From Buchnera aphidicola (Chaitophorus populicola) (GTDB lineage: Bacteria > Pseudomonadota > Gammaproteobacteria > Enterobacterales > Enterobacteriaceae): a stretch of DNA of 64,000 nt. The DNA lies in the NCBI RefSeq assembly GCF_964058995.1, contig NZ_OZ060382.1, forward strand, positions 124,001-188,000, written 5' to 3'. The notes below the pieces were generated by a model, which searched no databases, was not told the DNA's origin, and saw only the letters and a list, made by a program, of their open reading frames with translations. Position 1 is the first letter of the stretch, and each line of letters opens with the position of its first letter. This document shows, piece by piece, positions 31,339-41,117 of the stretch. The translations under genes were made by a program, and so were the position numbers.

Positions 31339-32466
31339 CTATAATTTAAATTTATAAAAATTTTTTTCAGAAATTTGAGAGTTAATTTGTCCTACTAAAT
31401 AAGAAGTTGTTTCTGCTTCTTGAGGAGCGACTTGTACATTATCAGAAATTAACCAAGAATTAATCCAAGGGATTGGATTAGAACATTCTGTAAAATAAGG
31501 TTTTAAACCAATAGATCGCATCCTTATATTTGTAATATATTCTATATATTGATATATAATATCTTGATTTAAACCAAGCATAGATCCATTTTTGAATAAA
31601 TATCTAGCCCAGTTTTTTTCTTGTATAGCTACTTTTTTAAAAATTTTATATGCTTTTTTTTGACATTTTTTTTTAATTTTTAACATACCTTCTTGTGGTT
31701 CATTATGAAGAATATTTAAAATATGTTGAGTACCAACTAAATGTAAAGATTCATCTCGTGCAATTAATTTAATAATTTTTGCATTTCCTTCCATCATTTC
31801 ACGTTCAGCAAATGCAAACGCACAAGCAAAACTTACATAAAATCGAATTGCTTCTAATGCATTAACACTAATTAAGCATAAATATAGTTTTTCTTTTAAT
31901 ATATTTAAATTGACTTTTTTTAAAGTGTCATTAATTTTATATGTACCTTCTCCAAATAGATTCCAATAATATGTCAATTTAATTAACTGATCATAGTATT
32001 TAGAAATATCTTGAGCTCGATTAATAATATGTTTATTGCAAATTATTTCATTAAATATTTTAGACGGAGTATTACTGATATTTCTAATTATATGAGTATA
32101 TGATCTAGAATGAATAGTTTCAGAAAATGACCATGTTTCAATCCAAGTTTCTAGTTCAGGTATAGATACAATAGGAAGAAATGCTATATTAGGACTACGA
32201 CTTTGAATAGAATCTAATAAAGTTTGATATTGTAAATTTTTTAAAAAAATATTTTTTTCATGAGCAGGTAGTGTTTGAAAATCGATTCTATCTTGAGATA
32301 AATCAATTTCTTCTGGTCTCCAGAAAAAAGATAATTGTTTTTCTGTAATTTTTTCAAAAATTGTATATTTTTGTTGGTCATATCTAGAAATATTTACTGA
32401 TTGTCCAAAAAACATTGGTTCTTTTAATGAATCATTGTTTTTTTTTGAAAATATTGTAAATTTCAT
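31339..32466 (-). CDS. nrdB: Ribonucleotide reductase class Ia beta subunit
   Basis: Radical-generating subunit that carries the diiron centre and tyrosyl radical. The 375 residues equal E. coli NrdB length (376). Iron ligands and radical region are visible: [14 protein letters not shown] near 50-85, [22 protein letters not shown] near 110-130 (Glu and His ligands and the radical Tyr), and [38 protein letters not shown] near 205-245. The C-terminal tail [26 protein letters not shown] keeps the NrdA docking pattern. Located between nrdA and yfaE. Confidence 0.97.
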   Translation of the reverse strand: MKFTIFSKKNNDSLKEPMFFGQSVNISRYDQQKYTIFEKITEKQLSFFWRPEEIDLSQDRIDFQTLPAHEKNIFLKNLQYQTLLDSIQSRSPNIAFLPIVSIPELETWIETWSFSETIHSRSYTHIIRNISNTPSKIFNEIICNKHIINRAQDISKYYDQLIKLTYYWNLFGEGTYKINDTLKKVNLNILKEKLYLCLISVNALEAIRFYVSFACAFAFAEREMMEGNAKIIKLIARDESLHLVGTQHILNILHNEPQEGMLKIKKKCQKKAYKIFKKVAIQEKNWARYLFKNGSMLGLNQDIIYQYIEYITNIRMRSIGLKPYFTECSNPIPWINSWLISDNVQVAPQEAETTSYLVGQINSQISEKNFYKFKL

Positions 32467-32501
32467 TTATTTACTCCTACTAAACTTAAATTTTTTATAT
32501 T

Positions 32502-34784
32502 TTAAATAAAACATGCTCCTCCAGAACAATTTGTATTACCATAATTTGCATAATTATTTTGAAATAATTTAGACCCATCTTGAGTGTTTTGATAATATAG
32601 TGTTTTTAAACCGTATTTGTAGGATATCAATAAATCATACATAAGTTGTTTCATAGGTATTTGTTCATTCTTAAATTTTTTTGGATCATAATTTGTATTT
32701 GTAGAAATAGATTGATCAATAAATTTTTGCATAATTGCAGATAAATGTAAATATCCAGTATTATTTGGCATATCCCATAAAAGTTCATAATATTTTTTTA
32801 ATTTTTCGTATTCTGGAACTACTTGTTTTAATATACCGTCTTTAGAAACTTTTACACTAACAAAACCTCTAGGTGGTTCAATTCCGTTTGTAGCGTTAGA
32901 AATTTGTGAAGATGTTTCTGAAGGCATTAAAGCTGATAATGTAGAATTTCTCAAACCATATTTAAGTATTTTTTTTCTGAGTTTTTCCCAATTTAAGAAT
33001 AAAGGTTCTTGACAAATTAAATCTAAATCTTTTTTATACGTATCAATTGGTAAAATTCCTTTTGAATAATTAGTATCTTGAAAAAATTTACATGCTCCTT
33101 TTTCTTTAGCTAATTTGCAAGATGCTTTTAGAAGGTAATATTGTATTGATTCAAAAGTTTTATGTGTAATTGAATTTGCACTTCCATCAGAATATTTTAC
33201 TTTATTTTTAGCTAAATAATACGCAAAATTAATTACTCCAATACCTAAAGATCTTCTATTTTGAGCACTTTTTTTTGCAGACGGTATTATATATTCTTGA
33301 TAATCAAGTATTTCATCTAACGCACGAACAATTAAAGTTGAAATTTTATATATTTCTTTTAATGATTTTATTTGTCCTAAATTTATAGCAGATAAAGTAC
33401 ATAGTGCAATTTCTCCTGATTCATCATTAATATCATTTATAGGTTTTGTTGGTAATGTTACTTCTAAACATAAATTAGATTGTCGAATAGGAGCTTTTTT
33501 AGGATTAAAAGGGCTATGTGAATTACAATGATCTACATTTTGAATATATATTCTTCCTGTAGATGTTCTTTCTTGCAATATTAAAGAAAATAAATTTATT
33601 GCTCGTATTTTTTTTTTTCTAATTTTAATATCTTTTTCATATTTTTTGTATAATTTTATAAATTTTTTTTGATTAGAAAAAAAATATTTATATAAATTTG
33701 GTACATCAGATGGACTAAATAAAGTAATTTTTTTATCATTAATCATTCTTTGATACATTAATTTGTTTATTTGTACTGCATAATCCATATGTCTAATTCT
33801 ATTTTCTTCAATTCCTCTATTATTTTTTAATACAATTAAACTTTCTATTTCAAGATGCCATATTGGATAAAATAATGTTGCTGATCCTCCTCTTACACCA
33901 CCTTGAGAACAAGATTTTACTGCAGTTTGAAAGTGTTTATAAAATGGAATACATCCTGTATGAAATGCTTCACCATTACGAATAGGACTTCCAACAGCTC
34001 TTATTTTTCCTGCATTTATTCCGATCCCTGCTCTTCGAGAAACATATTTTATAATTGCATTAGAAGTAGCATTAATTGAATCTAAATTATCGTCACATTC
34101 AATTAAAACACAGGAACTAAATTGTTTATTTGGAGTTCGCACTCCTGCCATAATTGGTGTAGGTAAAGATATTTTAAATGTAGAAATTGCATCATAAAAT
34201 TTTTTTATATAATTTAATCTATTTTTTTTAGGATAATTTAAAAATATACAAGCAGAAATTAAGATATATAAAAATTGCGCAGTTTCATAAATCTTGCCTG
34301 TAACTCTATTTTGTATTAAATATTTTTTTTCCATTTGTTTGACAGCAGCATATGCAAAATTCATATCTCTATTATGATCAATAAAGCTATCTATAACATC
34401 TATTTCTTTTTTTGAATATTTTTTTAATAAATTTTTATCATATTTATCTATTTTAATCATTTTTTTTATATGATCATATAATTTAGGTGGATTAAATTTT
34501 CCATATGCTTGTTTTCTTAAATGAAAAATAGCTAATCTAGCTGAAAAATATTGATAATCTGAATTTTCTTTGGAAATTAAATCAGCTGCAGATTTAATAA
34601 TTGTTTCATGAATATTTATAGTAGTAATACCGTTATAGAATTGTATTCTAGATTTTAGTTCTACTTGTGAAATAGAAATATTTTTTAGTCCTTGCGAAGC
34701 CCAATTTAACATTTTATGTATTTTTTCTAGATCAATAGGTTCTTTTCTTCCATTTCTTTTAGTAACATACAGACCATGTTTCAT
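32502..34784 (-). CDS. nrdA: Ribonucleotide reductase class Ia alpha subunit
   Basis: Catalytic subunit that reduces ribonucleoside diphosphates to deoxy forms, the only dNTP-synthesis route visible in the window. The 760 residues align with E. coli NrdA (761) throughout. The N-terminal ATP-cone (about 5-95) is followed by SSCVLIECDDNLDSINATSNAI near 225 (first active-site cysteine), SNLCLEVTLPTKPINDINDESGEIALCTLSAINLG (radical cysteine Cys439 and neighbours) and PSETSSQISNATNGIEPPRG. The C-terminal cysteine pair that takes electrons reads CSGGAC. Start of an nrdA-nrdB-yfaE operon. Confidence 0.98.
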   Translation of the reverse strand: MKHGLYVTKRNGRKEPIDLEKIHKMLNWASQGLKNISISQVELKSRIQFYNGITTINIHETIIKSAADLISKENSDYQYFSARLAIFHLRKQAYGKFNPPKLYDHIKKMIKIDKYDKNLLKKYSKKEIDVIDSFIDHNRDMNFAYAAVKQMEKKYLIQNRVTGKIYETAQFLYILISACIFLNYPKKNRLNYIKKFYDAISTFKISLPTPIMAGVRTPNKQFSSCVLIECDDNLDSINATSNAIIKYVSRRAGIGINAGKIRAVGSPIRNGEAFHTGCIPFYKHFQTAVKSCSQGGVRGGSATLFYPIWHLEIESLIVLKNNRGIEENRIRHMDYAVQINKLMYQRMINDKKITLFSPSDVPNLYKYFFSNQKKFIKLYKKYEKDIKIRKKKIRAINLFSLILQERTSTGRIYIQNVDHCNSHSPFNPKKAPIRQSNLCLEVTLPTKPINDINDESGEIALCTLSAINLGQIKSLKEIYKISTLIVRALDEILDYQEYIIPSAKKSAQNRRSLGIGVINFAYYLAKNKVKYSDGSANSITHKTFESIQYYLLKASCKLAKEKGACKFFQDTNYSKGILPIDTYKKDLDLICQEPLFLNWEKLRKKILKYGLRNSTLSALMPSETSSQISNATNGIEPPRGFVSVKVSKDGILKQVVPEYEKLKKYYELLWDMPNNTGYLHLSAIMQKFIDQSISTNTNYDPKKFKNEQIPMKQLMYDLLISYKYGLKTLYYQNTQDGSKLFQNNYANYGNTNCSGGACFI

Positions 34785-34879
34785 TTTTTTACTTTACCTA
34801 TTTAAAATATTTTTTTATTTATATAAAAATATTTATGTTAAATATATAAATAAATTTAATAATTAAAATTTTTGTATAA

Positions 34880-37378
34880 TTAAATTAATTTTTCTTGAAT
34901 TTTTTGTAAGCCAACTACTTTTTCTTGTTTAACCATTCTAATTAAAATTACACCTTGAGTATTTCTTTTTAAAACATTTATTTCTGATACTCTAATTCGT
35001 ACTAATTTTCCAGTGTTAGTAATAATCATAATTTGATTATTTTCTTTTACTTGAATTGCTTTAACTACTAGTTTATTTTTATTAGTAATTTTTATAGAAA
35101 TTACTCCTTTTGTTGATCTAGATTTTATAGGAAATTCTTTAATATGTGTTCTTTTTCCATATCCTTTTTGTGTAATTACTAAAATTTCTCCGTTTTTTTT
35201 TGGAATAATTAAAGATACAACTCGATCTTTTTTGTCTATTTTAATTCCTTTTACTCCTGTTGCTGTTCTTCCCATAGATCGAACATGTTTTTCAGAAAAT
35301 TGAACAACTTTTCCTTGAGTTGTAAAAAGCATAATATTATTTTTTCCGTTTGTTAATGAAACACCGATTAATTCATCATTTTTTTTTAGATTTAAAGCAA
35401 TAATTCCCTTATTTCTTGGATTTTTAAACTTATTAAGAGGTGTTTTTTTTACTATACCTAAAGCTGTGGCCATAAATATATTTTTCTTTTTTTGATATTT
35501 TTTTAAAGGTAAAATTGCTGTAATTCTTTCTTGAGAATGTAATGGTAATAAATTTACTATTGGTTTACCTCGAGAATTCCTACTAGATTCTGGTAATTGA
35601 TAAACTTTCATCCAATATATGATTCCTTTACTAGAAAAACATAATATTGTATCATGAGTGTTTGCAACAATTAAAGTTTCAATATAATCTTCTGATTTAA
35701 CTTTAGCTGCATATTTTCCTTTTCCTCCTCTTTTTTGAGCTTCATACTCACTAATAGGTTGATATTTAACATATCCTGAATGCGATAAAGTAACAACTAC
35801 ATTTTCATCTGTAATCATATCTTTTATTTCAATATTTGAAGTTTTATTTATAATTTCAGTTTTTCTTTTATCTCCGAAATTTTTTTTAATAGATTTGAGT
35901 TCTGATTGAATAACTTGAATCATTTTTTTTTCGTTATTTAATATTTCGTTTAAATAATTAATTTTATTTTGAAATTCTTTATATTTAGAAAAAATTTTTG
36001 TGTGTTCTAAGTTGTTTAATTTATTTAATTTTGTATTCAATATTTTATTAATTTGTTCAATAGAAAATTTATATTTTTCTTTTTTACTTATTTTATTTGG
36101 ATTAATTAAATTTTGTATAGAATTTTTAATATTCCAATTTTTTGTTAATAAAATTTTTTTTGCTTCATCAGTATTAGAAGCAGATTTAATATGTTTAATA
36201 ATAGAATCAATATTTTCTAAAGCTACAGCTAAACCTTCTAGTAAAATAATTTTTTTATTGTATTTTTTATAATCATAAATGCATCTTCGTGTAACAATTT
36301 CTTTTCTATGTGTAATAAATTCATTCAATATTTCTTTTAAACTCATTAATTTAGGTTGACCTTGAGATAACGCAACCATATTTATTCCAAATGAACTTTG
36401 TAAGGATGTTAGAATATATAATTGATTTAGAATTATTTCAGCAATAGATTCTTTTTTAATTTCAATAACAATTCTCATGCCATCTTTATCGCTTTCATCT
36501 CTTAAAGCAGAAATTCCATCTATTTTTTTTTCTTTTACCAGCAATGCAATTTTTTCTATTAATCGTGCTTTATTAGTTTGATATGGTAATTGATATATAA
36601 TGATAGATTTTTTTTGATTTTTAAAATTATTTTCAATTTTGACACGTGCTCGAATATAAATTTTTCCTTTTCCGGTTTTATATGCTTTATAAATTCCAGA
36701 TTTTCCATTAATTATTCCAAATGTAGGAAAATCTGGTCCAGGTATATATTGCATTAAATTTTTTAAACTAATATTAGGATTTTTAATATACTGTAGACAT
36801 GCATCTATCGATTCATTTAAATTATGTGGAGGAATATTTGTAGCCATTCCAACAGCAATTCCAGATGATCCATTAATTAATAAATTTGGAATAGATGCTG
36901 GTAAAATTTCAGGTATTGTTTCAGATCCATCATAATTTTTTATAAATTTTACTGTATTTTTATTTAAATCATTTAATAATGTAGTAGATATTTTTGACAT
37001 TCTAATTTCTGTATATCTCATAGCTGCTGGTGAATCTCCATCGATAGATCCAAAATTTCCTTGTCCATCAATTAGCATATATCTTAAGGAAAAAAATTGA
37101 GCCATACGCACGATAGAATCGTATACTGCTGTATCTCCATGTGGATGATATTTTCCAATAACATCTCCGACGATTCTAGCAGATTTTTTATATGGTTTAT
37201 TCCATTTATTATTTAATATATGCATAGCAAATAATATTCTTCTATGTACAGGTTTTAATCCATCTCTTACATCAGGTAATGCTCGTCCAATAATTACTGA
37301 CATTGCATAATCTAAGTAAGAGTTTTTTAATTCTTTTTCAATTTTTACTGGTATAATTTCTTTTGCAAAGTTTTTCAT
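34880..37378 (-). CDS. gyrA: DNA gyrase subunit A
   Basis: Cleaves and rejoins DNA in the gyrase heterotetramer, which introduces negative supercoils. The 832 residues are about 40 shorter than E. coli GyrA (875), mainly at the acidic C-terminal tail that tunes supercoiling. The catalytic tyrosine lies in [11 protein letters not shown] near 122 and the quinolone-region residues [24 protein letters not shown] near 72-95 are present. The GyrA box for DNA wrapping reads QKRGGKG near 560, and the beta-pinwheel blades follow. Transcribed from a minus-strand promoter near 37428-37456. Confidence 0.97.
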   Translation of the reverse strand: MKNFAKEIIPVKIEKELKNSYLDYAMSVIIGRALPDVRDGLKPVHRRILFAMHILNNKWNKPYKKSARIVGDVIGKYHPHGDTAVYDSIVRMAQFFSLRYMLIDGQGNFGSIDGDSPAAMRYTEIRMSKISTTLLNDLNKNTVKFIKNYDGSETIPEILPASIPNLLINGSSGIAVGMATNIPPHNLNESIDACLQYIKNPNISLKNLMQYIPGPDFPTFGIINGKSGIYKAYKTGKGKIYIRARVKIENNFKNQKKSIIIYQLPYQTNKARLIEKIALLVKEKKIDGISALRDESDKDGMRIVIEIKKESIAEIILNQLYILTSLQSSFGINMVALSQGQPKLMSLKEILNEFITHRKEIVTRRCIYDYKKYNKKIILLEGLAVALENIDSIIKHIKSASNTDEAKKILLTKNWNIKNSIQNLINPNKISKKEKYKFSIEQINKILNTKLNKLNNLEHTKIFSKYKEFQNKINYLNEILNNEKKMIQVIQSELKSIKKNFGDKRKTEIINKTSNIEIKDMITDENVVVTLSHSGYVKYQPISEYEAQKRGGKGKYAAKVKSEDYIETLIVANTHDTILCFSSKGIIYWMKVYQLPESSRNSRGKPIVNLLPLHSQERITAILPLKKYQKKKNIFMATALGIVKKTPLNKFKNPRNKGIIALNLKKNDELIGVSLTNGKNNIMLFTTQGKVVQFSEKHVRSMGRTATGVKGIKIDKKDRVVSLIIPKKNGEILVITQKGYGKRTHIKEFPIKSRSTKGVISIKITNKNKLVVKAIQVKENNQIMIITNTGKLVRIRVSEINVLKRNTQGVILIRMVKQEKVVGLQKIQEKLI

Positions 37379-37427
37379 TAAATATCTTCTATTTCATATT
37401 AATTTATGGTTATATATATTTTATATA

Positions 37428-37456
37428 ATTATAACATATTGAATTGATTCGGTGAA
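37428..37456 (-). promoter_or_regulatory. Probable gyrA promoter
   Basis: On the minus strand a consensus -10 TATAAT (37433-37428) is preceded by TGT, an extended -10, and after a 17-base spacer by TTCACC (37456-37451) as a weak -35. It lies about 50 bases before the gyrA ATG. It sits back to back with the plus-strand promoter at 37459-37487. Confidence 0.55.
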
Positions 37457-37458
37457 TT

Positions 37459-37487
37459 TTGACTAAATTAAATTATGTTGATAGAAT
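37459..37487 (+). promoter_or_regulatory. Probable promoter of the DUF2076 gene
   Basis: TTGACT (37459-37464) and TAGAAT (37482-37487) are 17 bases apart, each one mismatch from consensus. The transcript would have a leader of about 140 bases before the ATG at 37633. It directly abuts the gyrA promoter region. Confidence 0.6.
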
Positions 37488-37632
37488 TTTTTAATTTAAA
37501 ATATATAAATAGAGTTTTACTATTATTTTTTTTTATTTTAAAATATTTTTATATTTTAAAAATTTTAAGTAAATTAATATTAATTAAATAATATTAATAA
37601 ATAAAAAAATATATATAATATTAAAGGAACAT

Positions 37633-38520
37633 ATGCAAATACAAGAAAAAAAATTAATACAAGATTTATTTAAAAAATTAAAATTAGCAGAAAAACAATC
37701 ATCTTTTAAAGATTCAGAAGCAGAAACTTTTATTCAAAAATGTTTAGATAACCAACCTAATTCTATTTATTATATGGTTCAAACTATTTTAGTACAGGAA
37801 GTAGCTATAAAAAAATTAAATAATATTATTAAAAAATTAGAAAATAAATTAAAAAATTTTTCTTCTTTGTCTTCTTCTGCTAATTCTTCTTCAACACCTT
37901 CTAAAAAAAGCTTTTTATCTGATTTAATAAATCGATATATTCCAAATGAATCTAATGAAACGAAGAATTTAAATTCGAATCCAACAAATAATAGTAGTTT
38001 TTATAATAAAAATGATAGACCATTAAATCAATTTAATGAAAATGTAAATTCTTCTCTTCCAGGTAGCAGTTTTCTTACAAATGCGTTACAAACTGCAGTT
38101 GGAGTGACAGGAGGCATAGTAGCTGGAAATATGTTATTAAATTTATTTGATCATAAAAAACCAGAAGAAGATATTTTAAATCATGTTGATGAAAACGTTA
38201 TTTTTACTGAAGAATATGAAAATCAATATGATAATTCAGATCATTTAAATACTTTTGAAAATTCTAAAAATTATAATAATTCATCAAATGATCTAGAAAA
38301 TTCTACGAAACATCATAATCAAGATCAAAATTTAGAAAACTCAGATATATCAGATTATGATCACAATGAAAATATACCGAATTTAAATCAATCTAGTAGT
38401 GTTTCAGATATAGATCAAATAAATAATAACAATATTTCTGAATATGAAGATTATGATATAAATAATCTAGAATCTTTTAATGACGATGATATATTAGATG
38501 AAGATTATAATAATGAATAA
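37633..38520 (+). CDS. DUF2076 protein with Asn/Asp-rich tail
   Basis: Function unknown. Residues about 1-75 (QEKKLIQDLFKKLKLAEKQ, EAETFIQKCLDNQPNSIYYMVQTILVQEVAIKKL) match the helical N-terminus of the DUF2076 family. A Ser-rich linker follows (about 78-105). Residues about 145-172 form the family's Gly/Ala-rich hydrophobic segment (SFLTNALQTAVGVTGGIVAG), perhaps membrane-associated. The last 120 residues are a low-complexity, strongly acidic stretch rich in Asn, Asp, Glu and Ser, probably disordered. A long open frame without stops and a good promoter argue that it is expressed. AAGGA precedes the ATG. It is convergent with the peroxiredoxin gene. Confidence 0.85.
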   Translation: MQIQEKKLIQDLFKKLKLAEKQSSFKDSEAETFIQKCLDNQPNSIYYMVQTILVQEVAIKKLNNIIKKLENKLKNFSSLSSSANSSSTPSKKSFLSDLINRYIPNESNETKNLNSNPTNNSSFYNKNDRPLNQFNENVNSSLPGSSFLTNALQTAVGVTGGIVAGNMLLNLFDHKKPEEDILNHVDENVIFTEEYENQYDNSDHLNTFENSKNYNNSSNDLENSTKHHNQDQNLENSDISDYDHNENIPNLNQSSSVSDIDQINNNNISEYEDYDINNLESFNDDDILDEDYNNE

Positions 38521-38615
38521 ATATAAATTTTAGATTAATTAAATTATTTTTAAATTTTAAATAATTATTTCAATTTTAAATTTTTTAGTATAAAAAATTT
38601 ATTTTATAGATAATA

Positions 38616-38662
38616 ATTCGATTAATCATATTTATTTTTTAATAAATGAAGATTAATCGAAT
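38616..38662. terminator. Shared hairpin, DUF2076 gene / peroxiredoxin
   Basis: A 12-bp outer stem pairs ATTCGATTAATC (38616-38627) with GATTAATCGAAT (38651-38662). A second 7-bp stem, ATTTATT/AATAAAT, closes on a TTTT loop after a small internal bulge. It stands 15 bases beyond the peroxiredoxin stop and about 95 beyond the DUF2076 stop, between convergent genes, and is probably a two-way terminator. Confidence 0.75.
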
Positions 38663-38678
38663 AAATAATAATATTAAA

Positions 38679-39278
38679 TTATATTATTTTATTTTTTTTT
38701 AAATATTTAGAAATTCCTAAAGCAGTAGGTTTAATTCCTTCTTTTTTAGTAGTCCAATTTGCTGGACATACTTCTCCATTTTTTTTATGAAAATCTAAAG
38801 CATCTATCATTCGAATCATTTCTTGAATATTTCTTCCATAAGGTAAATCATTAATTACTTCATGACGAATAATTCCTTTTTCATCAATTAAAAAAGAAGC
38901 TCTTAAAGCCATTCCTAAAGTAGGATGTTCAATAAAATAAGATTTTTGTATAGTTCTTTTAATATCTGATGCCATAACGTATTTTATTGGACCAATGCCT
39001 CCATTTTTATATTTTGTTTTTTGCCAAGCAGCATGAACAAATACGGAATCAAAAGATATACCAATAACTTTAACTTTTCTTTTTTTAAATTCTTCATAAT
39101 TTTGATTAAATGAAATAATTTCTGATGGACAAACAAATGTAAAATCCATAGGCCAAAAAAATAAAACAGCTTTAGTATTAGATATATATTTTTTAAAATG
39201 AAAACTATCAGTAATTTGACCATTTTCTAAGATAGCTGAAGTGATAAAATCAGGAGCAGATTGTGTTACTAATGTCAT
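38679..39278 (-). CDS. tsaA: 2-Cys peroxiredoxin (AhpC/TSA family)
   Basis: Reduces hydrogen peroxide and organic peroxides through a peroxidatic cysteine. The 199 residues show the active site FTFVCPSEI near 45-53 and the resolving cysteine in GEVCPANW near 167-174. These give a typical 2-Cys enzyme of the Prx1/TSA type, closer to this group than to the 187-residue E. coli AhpC in its C-terminal extension. Names tsaA and ahpC are both used for such genes. Its reductant is not encoded nearby. Confidence 0.92.
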   Translation of the reverse strand: MTLVTQSAPDFITSAILENGQITDSFHFKKYISNTKAVLFFWPMDFTFVCPSEIISFNQNYEEFKKRKVKVIGISFDSVFVHAAWQKTKYKNGGIGPIKYVMASDIKRTIQKSYFIEHPTLGMALRASFLIDEKGIIRHEVINDLPYGRNIQEMIRMIDALDFHKKNGEVCPANWTTKKEGIKPTALGISKYLKKNKII

Positions 39279-39487
39279 AATTTATTATCCTATATATTTA
39301 TGAAAGTTTATCAAATTTAAATAGAATGTATTATTTTAAAAATTAAATTTTTAATGTTTTAACATATTATGCGATTCATTAATAGGAATTTATAATATAA
39401 TATTTTATATATATAATATAGTATATTTTATATTATTACTTATAATGAATATATTTTTTTCTAACTAAAACTCTAATAATAATATTT

Positions 39488-40141
39488 ATGTATATTTGGA
39501 AAAATTTATTAAAGAAAAAACAAAGTAAAATTGTTCAAATTCTTAAAAAAATTAAAATACAGCGTAGAACACAAACTATTTTCCCTCATCAGAAAAATAT
39601 TTTTAATGCGCTTCATCTGACAAAATTTAAAGATATTAAGGTAGTAATTCTTGGTCAAGATCCTTATTGTAAAGTCAATCAGGCTAATGGATTAGCTTTT
39701 TCTGTAAATAAAAAAATATTTATTCCACCTTCTTTACAAAATATTTTTAAAGAAATAAAATCTGATATTAAAAAAGGTATCAAAATTGAATCTGGATGTT
39801 TAAAAAATTGGGCAAAACAAGGTGTTTTATTATTAAACTCTATTTTAACTGTATCTTGCAATATTCCAGGTTCACATAGTAAATATGGTTGGGAAGAGAT
39901 TACAGATTATATAATTAAATTAATTAATTATTATCATGTAGGTATAATATTTTTATTATGGGGATCTTATGCACAGAAAAAAAAATATTTAATTAATTGT
40001 AAGAGGCATTATATTTTATGTGCTTCTCATCCATCTCCTTTATCAGCATATAGAAGCTTTTTTGGATGTAAACATTTCTCTCAAGTAAATAAAATTTTAT
40101 TAAGTCAAAAGAAAAAAATAATTGATTGGAGTACTACATAA
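39488..40141 (+). CDS. ung: Uracil-DNA glycosylase with altered loop
   Basis: Removes uracil from DNA, the first step of base-excision repair of deaminated cytosine. The 217 residues (E. coli 229) have the family A folds: GQDPYC near 57-62, GCLKNWAKQGVLLLNSILTV near 97-116 and HPSPLSAYRSFFGC near 180-193. The water-activating loop normally reads GQDPYH, so the catalytic Asp and Tyr are kept but the His is Cys. The next block reads NQANGLAFSV instead of GQAHGLAFSV. The catalytic His of HPSPLS is present. Activity is plausible but not assured. No clear ribosome site precedes the ATG. Confidence 0.93.
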   Translation: MYIWKNLLKKKQSKIVQILKKIKIQRRTQTIFPHQKNIFNALHLTKFKDIKVVILGQDPYCKVNQANGLAFSVNKKIFIPPSLQNIFKEIKSDIKKGIKIESGCLKNWAKQGVLLLNSILTVSCNIPGSHSKYGWEEITDYIIKLINYYHVGIIFLLWGSYAQKKKYLINCKRHYILCASHPSPLSAYRSFFGCKHFSQVNKILLSQKKKIIDWSTT

Positions 40142-40172
40142 AATTTTTTTTATAGTTTTTTATAGAAAAATT

Positions 40173-40198
40173 AAATGGCTTATTTAATCAAGCCATTT
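40173..40198. terminator. Shared hairpin, ung / grpE
   Basis: A perfect 9-bp stem pairs AAATGGCTT (40173-40181) with AAGCCATTT (40190-40198) around an 8-base loop. It lies in the 66-base space between the ends of convergent ung and grpE, with A/T-rich flanks on both sides. It is a good candidate for a two-way intrinsic terminator. Confidence 0.75.
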
Positions 40199-40207
40199 TA
40201 TATAATT

Positions 40208-40786
40208 TTATATTTTTACAATAGCTTTTTTTAATATTTCTTTATTTAAGATATATCCTATACGCTTAACTTTTTTAATTATATAATTTTTATGTATTTT
40301 TATATTTTTTTTATTTTTTATCTTATGAAGATTTTGATTATATTTTTCTCCTACTTTTCCTATTTTTTGAATTTTATTTTTTTTAATAATTTCTATTATA
40401 GATTTTTGTATTAAAGATATTCCTTGAAATTCTGCATTATTTAGATTTTTAAATTTATTAAATTGTAAAGTAATTTTATTTATGTTTTGTAAGATAATAA
40501 TAAATTTTTTAAAAAATTCTTTTATATAATTTTTTTTTATCAGTTTAATTTCTTTTTTTTTCTCTTTTTTTATATTTTCAATTGTAGCTAAAAATCTTAA
40601 TGGCGCTTCTTTAATTTTTTTTTCTATATCTAAAATTTTTTTATTTAAATTAAATATTTTATTTAAAATTTTTTTATTTTTTTTTTTTTCATCATTTAAA
40701 TTATTATTGGAAATTTTTGTAGTAGGTTTATCTGTTTTTATATCATTTGTATTAGTATTTTTTTCATTATTTTTATAAAAATTCAT
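40208..40786 (-). CDS. grpE: GrpE, nucleotide exchange factor (diverged)
   Basis: Releases ADP from DnaK so that clients are let go. The 192 residues (E. coli 197) are strongly diverged and Lys/Asn/Ile-rich, but the family path can be followed. A disordered N-terminus is followed by a long helix ending LRFLATIENIKKEKKKEI near 65-82, then EFQGISLIQKSIIEIIKKNKIQKIG near 118-142. The C-terminal beta wing ends IIKKVKRIGYILNKEILKKAIVKI. The usual GYxLxGRVIRPAxV ending is kept only in outline, and the P-x-x-H-x-A motif is reduced to KYNQNLHKI. A 13-A run lies near codon 35. Some Buchnera carry two grpE copies, so the other may be elsewhere. Confidence 0.85.
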   Translation of the reverse strand: MNFYKNNEKNTNTNDIKTDKPTTKISNNNLNDEKKKNKKILNKIFNLNKKILDIEKKIKEAPLRFLATIENIKKEKKKEIKLIKKNYIKEFFKKFIIILQNINKITLQFNKFKNLNNAEFQGISLIQKSIIEIIKKNKIQKIGKVGEKYNQNLHKIKNKKNIKIHKNYIIKKVKRIGYILNKEILKKAIVKI

Positions 40787-41117
40787 AATAGTACCTAATA
40801 ATTTTTATTAATAAATTTATTATTTATATTTTTTTAATTAATTTTATATTTTTAAAATTAAAAAAATTCTTTAATAAATTGATATAATTGTTTAAAAAAA
40901 ATTTAAATTATTAAAATTAATATAATTTTATATAGAAATTATATTAGAAATAATATATTTTGATAATAGAATTTATATTAATAAAATAAGAATGAATATT
41001 TTTAATAAAGAATATTTAGTAATTAAATTTGAATTATATGATTTATATACAATTAATTTGATGAATATTTGTAATTTTTTATTTGTAATGTAAGTTTTAA
41101 TATTTATTTTTTTAAAT
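40787..41117. other. Spacer between grpE and ssrA
   Basis: 331 A/T-rich bases upstream of grpE and downstream of ssrA on the minus strand. I looked for a sigma-32 box like that of dnaK (ATGGGG with CTCAAG on the plus strand) and did not find one. No RNA gene, hairpin or coding remnant is seen. Confidence 0.5.

Noticed and set aside
36000-36272. 90-codon plus-strand frame opposite gyrA
   Set aside because: Shadow of gyrA coding sequence with no independent start signal.
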